A stretch of 38,540 bases of DNA, from NCBI GenBank assembly GCA_031732875.1, contig JAVMKL010000058.1, positions 1-38,540 on the forward strand. The letters run 5' to 3'. Below the pieces are notes generated by a model that saw only the letters and a program-made list of their open reading frames with translations, had not been told where the DNA came from and did not search any database. The stretch is from JAVMKJ01 sp031732875 (GTDB lineage: Bacteria; Pseudomonadota; Gammaproteobacteria; Competibacterales; Competibacteraceae). Below are positions 31,571 through 38,540 of this stretch, in pieces (within the stretch, counting starts at the first letter, position 1; each line of letters starts with the position of its first letter). A program made the translations under genes and the position numbers.

Positions 31571-32365
31571 ATGCATCCAGTCCTGACTATCGCCAAACGC
31601 GCCGCCCTTGGCGCCAGCCGCATCCTGCTCCGCCATTTCGACCATCTCGAACGGCTGAACGTCACCGCGAAGAACCGCAACGACTTCGTCAGCGAGGCGG
31701 ACCTGCAGGCCGAACGGGAGATCATCCAGATCCTGCGCAAGACCTATCCCAACCACGGTATTCTGGCCGAGGAAACCGGCGGACAGCCGGGGCAGGATGA
31801 GTACCAATGGGTGATCGACCCGCTGGACGGCACCACCAATTTTCTGCACGGCATCCCCCACTTCGCCATTTCCATCGCTTTCCGCCACCGGAACCGGCTG
31901 GAAGCGGGGCTGGTTTACGACCCGATCCGGCAGGAGATGTTTACCGCTTCGCGTGGCGAAAGCGCACAAGTCAACGACCGGCGCATCCGGGTCAGCGGCA
32001 TCATCCAACTGGAAAACGCCCTGCTCGGTACCGGTTTTCCCTTCCGTCATCCCCAGCATCAGCCCGCTTATCTGAGTTTCTTTGGCAGCCTGTTCGGCAA
32101 GTGCATGGAAATCCGCCGCGCCGGGGCGGCTTCGCTGGATTTGTCCTATGTGGCGTCCGGCCGGCTGGATGGATTCTGGGAGATTGGCCTGAAGGAGTGG
32201 GACATCGCCGCTGGCGCGCTGATCGTGCAGGAAGCAGGCGGGCTGGTAAGCGACTTCGGCGGCGGTAACGACTTCATGAAATCCGGAAACATCGTCGCCG
32301 GTAACCCCAAGGTGTTTAAGGCGTTGCTGCAGGAGATGCAGCCGAATCTAAGAAAAATAACCTAA
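31571..32365 (+). CDS. suhB: Inositol-1-monophosphatase family protein
   Basis: A 264-residue Mg-dependent phosphatase. Motifs: SEADLQAE near 37-44, ILAEETGG near 64-71 (metal Glu), WVIDPLDGTTNFLHGIPHF near 80-98 (the DPxDGT motif), RRAGAASLDLSYVASGRLDGFWE near 183-205, and EWDIAAGALIVQEAGG near 212-227 (the WDxAAG motif). All catalytic positions are present. In E. coli SuhB also binds NusA and modulates rRNA transcription; the same may hold here. Gene order beside pdxH is not the usual one. The ATG at 31571 follows an extended -10 promoter. Confidence 0.95.
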   Translation: MHPVLTIAKRAALGASRILLRHFDHLERLNVTAKNRNDFVSEADLQAEREIIQILRKTYPNHGILAEETGGQPGQDEYQWVIDPLDGTTNFLHGIPHFAISIAFRHRNRLEAGLVYDPIRQEMFTASRGESAQVNDRRIRVSGIIQLENALLGTGFPFRHPQHQPAYLSFFGSLFGKCMEIRRAGAASLDLSYVASGRLDGFWEIGLKEWDIAAGALIVQEAGGLVSDFGGGNDFMKSGNIVAGNPKVFKALLQEMQPNLRKIT

Positions 32366-32439
32366 CTATATGATAAAAATTGAAAAATATTATCGACTGC
32401 TTGTGCGCCCCACTAGCCAAGCCTAAGGAGTATTACCAG

Positions 32440-34182
32440 ATGGAGCCTTTATTTTTCCATCCAAAACCAGGGAACCAGCCCGGACCCGATATTCACCCGC
32501 GGCAATTGGAACGGGCATGGATTGTATTGCTGGCCGTATTTGTCTTCGGTTTGGCGATCAATCTGAGAAAGGTGGGCGACTACGACGCGTTTTTTAACCT
32601 CATCGTCGGCGAGCAAGTCTTTTCTACCTGGAGTGTCCCCCGCCAGGAATTCTATATTTATTCGGCCTTGGGCGAACCCACGATTTTTGTCGGCTGGCTC
32701 TACGGCACGATCCTATACGCGGTATGGAAAACTTTTGGATATGAAGGGCTTTCAATACTCAACGCCCTGTTGTGGGCTGGAGTTTGGGCATTGCTGGCGG
32801 GGGCATGTCTGACGTTCTGGCGCAAGGAGGGCAAGGGATCGCTATCCCTGGCGACGGCCTGCCTGCTGGTCGCGCTGGCCCTTTGCGCGCAAGCCATGCT
32901 CGAGAGACCGATGCTGCGCGCCGAGATCTCGATGTTTTTTGCTTGGGGGGTGGCCTCTCTCGCCTGGGCACGTTATGGAGTGGGGAAGAGACTGCTGCTC
33001 GTAGTGCTACCCGGCCTTGCCTGGGCCTTGGCTTGGCTACACACCACCACAATCTTCATGCTCTTTTTCTGGTGTTGCCTGCTGGCAGACCGTTCGTGGG
33101 ACACATTCGTCACGAAAAATGACCTCATGACTCGGCAAGAAGCAGCAACTTTCCTGGGCTCCTTGGCCATGATCTGCTTGCTTCCTCTGGCCAACCCTAA
33201 TGGGCTCACACAAGTGCTTCCTCTGCTCGTGGGCTTAGCTCAATCCCACACCCAACAAGCAGAGGGGATAACGATTTATGAATACCTGAACATTTTCCAA
33301 GTGCCACGATTGAAGCCGTTCGCCCTCCTACTGGCGGTCGGCTCCCTATTCGCATTATTGGCTCAAAGAAAACGGCGCGGCTTTACCCTTCTCTCGCTGA
33401 TCGTCGGAGCGGGGTTGAGTTGCCTTCACGTCCGGGCACTTGGTATCTGGGCACTGTTCCTGGTCATTCCCCTCGCTGATAGCTTTCGTTCTTTCCTTGG
33501 CCCGAGGTTGGCCGCCCAGCAGAAGCTTTGGCTGGTCCGGCACGCACCGTTCCTGCTGACGCTGGCGGCGATAGGTTGGCTCATCTCGACAGTACCCAAC
33601 AAACTCAAAGGGGATTGGGGAATAGGGTTGATTTCCCCTTTAAACGACCTGAATGCAGTAAATATTATCAAACAGCGCTATCCGGAGGGGGGCAATGTAT
33701 TCACAATGCTCCAACATGGCGCCCTGCTGCGCTGGCAACTGGGTCCCTCCTATCAGGTGGCCATGGACGGGCATTTTGTCACATCATCCAGGGCCGGACC
33801 ACGTTACGAACTCGTGCAAAGAGCTACCCCTGACCTGGAAAAAATTTTGGATGAGGACAAGGTGGTGGCTGTTTTCCACGAACTGTTGATATCCACCAAC
33901 GGCCGCCAGTGGATCTTGCCCTTGGCCTTGTTGGACTCGCCCAACTGGCGCCTGGCAGGTATCGACCCGATGGGAGCCACCTTTGTCAGGCGCAGGGAGG
34001 GGGAACCAGCCTCGGGTGTGGCGGAACATCGAATGTATTGGCGCAAAGTCGAGATCGAGGCGGTCATCGCATCTGAAGTAGTGGAATCGCCCGAAGAAAA
34101 ACAAATGGCTCGCGCGATTTTGGAACTTGCCAGGGCCGAACTTTCCAGGCTCGAAGACGCCTCCCCGACAAAGGAGCGATGA
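32440..34182 (+). CDS. Polytopic membrane protein of unknown function (GT-C-like pattern)
   Basis: A 580-residue protein with about nine or ten hydrophobic segments between residues 26 and 400 and a soluble tail of about 180 residues. After the first helix (AWIVLLAVFVFGLAINL) comes a loop with DYDAFFNLIVGEQVF and SVPRQEFYIY, a D-x-D then G and S-x-P pattern reminiscent of GT-C-type membrane proteins. The tail includes NVFTMLQHGALLRWQLGP and VAMDGHF, also seen in such proteins. No precise family or substrate is recognised. The frame opens at a TTG (32380), but the ATG at 32440 follows AAGGAG at 9 bases. The sequence is less GC-rich than its neighbours, suggesting recent acquisition. Confidence 0.75.
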   Translation: MEPLFFHPKPGNQPGPDIHPRQLERAWIVLLAVFVFGLAINLRKVGDYDAFFNLIVGEQVFSTWSVPRQEFYIYSALGEPTIFVGWLYGTILYAVWKTFGYEGLSILNALLWAGVWALLAGACLTFWRKEGKGSLSLATACLLVALALCAQAMLERPMLRAEISMFFAWGVASLAWARYGVGKRLLLVVLPGLAWALAWLHTTTIFMLFFWCCLLADRSWDTFVTKNDLMTRQEAATFLGSLAMICLLPLANPNGLTQVLPLLVGLAQSHTQQAEGITIYEYLNIFQVPRLKPFALLLAVGSLFALLAQRKRRGFTLLSLIVGAGLSCLHVRALGIWALFLVIPLADSFRSFLGPRLAAQQKLWLVRHAPFLLTLAAIGWLISTVPNKLKGDWGIGLISPLNDLNAVNIIKQRYPEGGNVFTMLQHGALLRWQLGPSYQVAMDGHFVTSSRAGPRYELVQRATPDLEKILDEDKVVAVFHELLISTNGRQWILPLALLDSPNWRLAGIDPMGATFVRRREGEPASGVAEHRMYWRKVEIEAVIASEVVESPEEKQMARAILELARAELSRLEDASPTKER

Positions 34183-34223
34183 AAGCGGGATGCTCGTGGG
34201 TATGGATATGACCAGTTTGCCAA

Positions 34224-35858
34224 TTAACGCCGAAACCCCGAGGTGATCGGATACCGCCGGTCCCGCCCGAAGGCGCGCGGGGTGATCCGCACGCCCGGCG
34301 CGGCCTGGCGGCGCTTGTACTCGTTCGAAATCACCAGCCGCGCCACCCGTTCTACCGTCGTCCGGTCGAAACCGGCCGCGATCAACTCCTCCACCGACTG
34401 GTCCTCTTCCACGTAGCCGTGCAGGATCGCGTCCAATAGATCGTAGGCGGGCAGACTGTCCTGATCGGTCTGATCCGGACGCAATTCCGCCGAGGGCGGC
34501 CGTTCGAACACCCGTTGCGGGATCACCGCCGACCGGGCGTTGCGCCAATCCGCCAGCCGGTAGACCATGGTCTTCAGCACGTCCTTGATCGGCGCGAAAC
34601 CGCCGGCCATGTCGCCGTAGAGGGTGGAGTAGCCGACCGCCGTCTCGCTCTTGTTGCCGGTGGTCAGCACCAGCTTGCCCGTCTTGTTGGAAATAGCCAT
34701 CAGTAGCACGCCCCGGCACCGCGCCTGCAGGTTTTCCTCGGTGATGTCGGGCGGCAACCCGGCGATCACCGGCTGCAAGATCTGCAAAAAGGACTGGAAC
34801 GCCGGCTCGATGGGCAGGAGGTGATATTTCACGCCCAGCGCCCGGGCCTCCAACTCCGCGTCGGAGTTGCTCATGTCGGCGGTGTAGCGCGACGGCATGA
34901 GCACCGCCTCGACCCGTTCCGGCCCCAGCGCGTCCGCCGCGATCACCAGGGTCAGCGCCGAATCGATGCCGCCGGACAGCCCCAGCACCACGCCGGGGAA
35001 CCCGTTTTTCTCCACGTAATCCCGCACGCCCAGCACCAGCGCCCGGTAGATGCCCTCCTCCAGCCCCGGCTCGCCGGCCACCGGCCCGGGAACCGGAGTC
35101 GCGCCCGCGACGGAGAGGGCGAAATCCACCGGATGCAGCCCGGCGTCGAAAAACGGCGCTCGCTGGACCAATTCGCCATCGGCGCCGACCACCATCGAGC
35201 CACCATCGAACACCAACTCGTCCTGACCGCCCAACAGGTTGACGTAGACGATGGGAATACGACCTTCCCGCACGCGGTCGCGCAGTACTGTCAGCCGTTG
35301 GTCGCCCTTGCCGGCGTGATAGGGCGAGGCGTTGAGATTGACCATCACTTGCGCCCCGGCCTCCGCGGCCCGAGCCACCGGTCCCGGCAGCCAGACATCC
35401 TCGCAGATGGTCACGCCCACTCGCGCCCCGGCGACTTCGAACACCACCGGGTCCCCGCCCGGCACGAAATAGCGCTTCTCGTCGAACACGCTGTAATTGG
35501 GCAGCCACTGCTTGAAATAGGTCGCCCGAATCTCGCCGCCTTCCAACACCACGGCGGCGTTGCGCAGCCCCGCCGGCGTCGGCAGCGGGCAACCGACCAC
35601 GGCGGCGATGCCCCGCACCTCGCCGCGCAGCCGTCGCAGGGCGAGTTCCGCCTGACGGATAAAGCTGGGGCGCAACAGCAAATCCTCGGGGGGATAGCCG
35701 GTAATGGCCAGTTCCGGAAACACGATCAGATCGGCCCTCAGCCGGTCGCGAGCCTCCCGGACGGCGGCGGCGATCCGGTCGACGTTGCCGTTGATGTCCC
35801 CGACCAGAAAGTCGAGTTGCGCCATGACGACCCGGAGGGAGGAAAAGTCAGCGATCAT
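34224..35858 (-). CDS. nadE: Glutamine-dependent NAD+ synthetase
   Basis: A 544-residue two-domain enzyme. The N-terminal nitrilase-like glutaminase domain has the triad Glu49 (FPEL), Lys116 (YFKQWLPN) and Cys152 (TICEDVW). The C-terminal synthetase has the PP-loop SGGIDS at 295-300, followed by MPSRYTADMSNSD and TGNKSETAVGYSTLYGD. It amidates nicotinic acid adenine dinucleotide to NAD with ammonia channelled from glutamine. The frame opens at 35894, but the ATG at 35858 follows GGGAGG and gives the family N-terminus. It lies 32 bases after the Uma2-family gene and is convergent with the membrane protein gene. Confidence 0.96.
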   Translation of the reverse strand: MIADFSSLRVVMAQLDFLVGDINGNVDRIAAAVREARDRLRADLIVFPELAITGYPPEDLLLRPSFIRQAELALRRLRGEVRGIAAVVGCPLPTPAGLRNAAVVLEGGEIRATYFKQWLPNYSVFDEKRYFVPGGDPVVFEVAGARVGVTICEDVWLPGPVARAAEAGAQVMVNLNASPYHAGKGDQRLTVLRDRVREGRIPIVYVNLLGGQDELVFDGGSMVVGADGELVQRAPFFDAGLHPVDFALSVAGATPVPGPVAGEPGLEEGIYRALVLGVRDYVEKNGFPGVVLGLSGGIDSALTLVIAADALGPERVEAVLMPSRYTADMSNSDAELEARALGVKYHLLPIEPAFQSFLQILQPVIAGLPPDITEENLQARCRGVLLMAISNKTGKLVLTTGNKSETAVGYSTLYGDMAGGFAPIKDVLKTMVYRLADWRNARSAVIPQRVFERPPSAELRPDQTDQDSLPAYDLLDAILHGYVEEDQSVEELIAAGFDRTTVERVARLVISNEYKRRQAAPGVRITPRAFGRDRRYPITSGFRR

Positions 35859-35890
35859 AGGGTGTTGCCTCCCACCGCATTCCGATCGGG

Positions 35891-36304
35891 TCATGCTTGA
35901 AAAATCCGGGCAAAATCGATGGCGACCCCCGCGCTTTCCACTACACCCGCCAGTTCTACTTTTCGTCCTTGCAGAGTTGAGACATACACAATCTGCCCAT
36001 AGGGCTCGACCGTCCAGACCGCGGGAACGCCCGGCTTCAAAAAGCGCGCCGCCTTGGCCATCAAGTCGTGCATGGACTGACTGGGGGACGCGACATCAAT
36101 AATGAGTTGCGGCAACACGTCGCATTTCATGGTGTCTTCCATGAAATTGGGTTTCAAACCGTCGCGTGGGTAGACCGCGATATCGGGGATCAGACCGGAT
36201 TCAATGTTCAGCGTCAGTTCCGGCCATGCTTCCCATTGCTCGGTCTTTTCAATTTCGAGAATGATTTTTCTGCAAAGATAGCTGTGATTCAGCGAAGGGC
36301 TCAT
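35891..36304 (-). CDS. Uma2/DUF820-family nuclease-like protein, 5' end probably lost
   Basis: A 137-residue protein of the Uma2 (DUF820) PD-(D/E)XK nuclease-like family: SLNHSYL near the start, then LIPDIAVYP, QLIIDVASPSQSMHDLMAKAARFLKPGV and AVWTVEPYG. Most relatives are longer at the N-terminus. The same frame stays open upstream of the ATG and encodes FDRPLFFPPEAQRAARVAS before reaching a TGA inside the end of sucD, with no ATG, GTG or TTG. That stretch looks like the missing family N-terminus, so the gene seems to have lost its original start by a deletion next to sucD. It may be a decaying gene or translated from the internal ATG. Confidence 0.75.
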   Translation of the reverse strand: MSPSLNHSYLCRKIILEIEKTEQWEAWPELTLNIESGLIPDIAVYPRDGLKPNFMEDTMKCDVLPQLIIDVASPSQSMHDLMAKAARFLKPGVPAVWTVEPYGQIVYVSTLQGRKVELAGVVESAGVAIDFARIFQA

Positions 36305-36365
36305 GCTTGCAACCCTCGCCGCCCGCTGCGCTTCCGGCGGGAAGAACAGCGGACGGTCGAACGCA

Positions 36366-37241
36366 TCAGCTAAAGAACGACTTCATCGCCGCGCCGATGT
36401 CGGCCGGGGAGCGCACGATCTTGGCGCCCGCTGCTTCCAGCGCAGCGAACTTGTCGGCCGCCGTGCCCTTGCCGCCCATGATGATGGCGCCGGCGTGGCC
36501 CATGCGCTTGCCGGGGGGCGCGGTGACGCCGGCGATGTAGGCCACCACCGGCTTCTTGATGTTGGCCTTGATGAACTCGGCGCCTTCTTCCTCGGCGCTG
36601 CCGCCGATTTCGCCGACCATCACGATGCCTTCGGTCTGTGGGTCGTCCTTGAACAGCTTCAGCACGTCCACGAAGCTCATGCCGTGGATCGGGTCGCCGC
36701 CGATGCCGACGCAGGTGCTCTGGCCCAGGCCGGCCTGAGTGGTCTGATAGACCGCCTCATAGGTCAGCGTGCCGGAGCGGGACACGATGCCGATCTTGCC
36801 GGGCAGGTGAATGTGGCCGGGCATGATGCCCATCTTGCAACTGCCGGGGGTGATCACGCCCGGGCAGTTCGGGCCGATCAGGTAGACGTTCGGGTAGCTG
36901 CTGGTCAACACCGCCTTGACCTTAAGCATGTCCATGACCGGAATGCCCTCGGTGATGCAGGCGATGACCTTGATGCCGGCGTCGGCCGCTTCCAGGATGG
37001 CGTCGCCGGCAAAGGCGGCGGGGACGTAGATCATGGTGGCGTCGGCGCCGGTGGCGGCCACCGCCTCGTACACGGTGTTGAACACCGGCTTGCCGAGATG
37101 GGTGGTGCCGCCCTTGCCGGGGCTGATGCCGCCGACCAGGTTGGTGCCGTAGGCGATGGCCTGCTCGGCGTGGAAAGTGCCCTGCGAGCCGGTAAAGCCC
37201 TGGCAGATGACCTTGGTGTCTTTGTTGATGAGAATGCTCAT
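36366..37241 (-). CDS. sucD: Succinate-CoA ligase subunit alpha
   Basis: A 291-residue alpha subunit of succinyl-CoA synthetase. The CoA-binding domain opens MSILINKDTKVICQGFTGSQG, and the catalytic phosphohistidine motif GHAGAIIMGGKGTA lies near 245-258. It couples succinyl-CoA cleavage to nucleoside triphosphate synthesis in the TCA cycle with the SucC beta subunit encoded 46 bases upstream. Full length for the family, with a clear ATG. It is the second gene of sucCD; the Uma2-family gene follows after 61 bases. Confidence 0.97.
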   Translation of the reverse strand: MSILINKDTKVICQGFTGSQGTFHAEQAIAYGTNLVGGISPGKGGTTHLGKPVFNTVYEAVAATGADATMIYVPAAFAGDAILEAADAGIKVIACITEGIPVMDMLKVKAVLTSSYPNVYLIGPNCPGVITPGSCKMGIMPGHIHLPGKIGIVSRSGTLTYEAVYQTTQAGLGQSTCVGIGGDPIHGMSFVDVLKLFKDDPQTEGIVMVGEIGGSAEEEGAEFIKANIKKPVVAYIAGVTAPPGKRMGHAGAIIMGGKGTAADKFAALEAAGAKIVRSPADIGAAMKSFFS

Positions 37242-37287
37242 GGTCGTCTCGTTCTCTCTGGATCGTGGTAACCGAACGCGCGCCGGA

Positions 37288-38451
<1,164 letters not shown>

Positions 38452-38486
38452 GCGGTTTACATCCCCCTTAATACAGTGAGGTTGCC

Positions 38487-38492
38487 ATTCTA
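38487..38492 (-). promoter_or_regulatory. Candidate -10 box for sucCD
   Basis: TAGAAT on the minus strand matches the sigma-70 -10 at 5 of 6 positions, 36 bases before the sucC start. The hexamer 17 bases upstream is a poor -35. Evidence is weak. Confidence 0.25.
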
Positions 38493-38540
38493 TCCCGAAA
38501 TACCCCAATCTTCACGCATTCACCGCGAGATTGGCGATGG

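Overview
This is a gene-dense, high-GC, single-contig piece of a Gram-negative proteobacterial chromosome, most likely gammaproteobacterial. The signs are RecC, SuhB, PdxH, a DUF721 protein, SucCD, an outer-membrane beta-barrel protein and an XrtA exopolysaccharide locus. A GC-rich palindromic element that reads as LTP-x-PSP peptide, common in environmental Proteobacteria, occurs twice. A Competibacter-like organism is possible, but that is only a guess. I see no tRNA, rRNA, CRISPR array, transposase or phage gene.

Region 1 (20-13994, all minus strand) is an eleven-gene exosortase A (XrtA/PEP-CTERM) exopolysaccharide operon. In transcription order it encodes: an export lipoprotein, a Wzz-like chain-length protein, a tyrosine autokinase, a TIGR03016-type outer-membrane protein, an ExeA-like ATPase, WecB, a polysaccharide deacetylase, a FemAB-like protein, XrtA fused to an EpsI domain, a glycosyltransferase and an asparagine-synthase-like amidotransferase. 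Together they would make, modify and export a polysaccharide and sort PEP-CTERM proteins. No PEP-CTERM substrate and no prsK/prsR regulator is in view.

Region 2 (14209-18614, plus) is an ABC ATPase, an FtsX-type permease and a CrtC/AttH lipocalin-like protein, resembling the AttFGH module. Region 3 (18611-23268, minus) is recC, a DUF721 (DciA-like) protein and mobA. recB and recD are not adjacent.

Region 4 (23421-28905) holds a Pat-type lysine acetyltransferase divergent from an acetyl-CoA synthetase that carries the acetylation motif Pat recognises, then a stand-alone acyl carrier protein and a small monooxygenase-fold protein. A 411-base gap (28906-29316) has no gene. It contains a series of inverted repeats and a strong intrinsic terminator, so it is a candidate small RNA or attenuator.

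Region 5 (29317-38451) is housekeeping: an ABC1/UbiB-like kinase, pdxH, suhB, an AT-richer polytopic membrane protein of unknown function, glutamine-dependent nadE, a Uma2-family protein that seems to have lost its start, and sucD-sucC. The main points for a second look are the inverted-repeat gap before the UbiB-like gene, the repeat element that rewrote the N-terminus of the FemAB protein, the Pat/AcsA pair, the AttFGH-like module, the unusual membrane protein and the damaged Uma2 gene.
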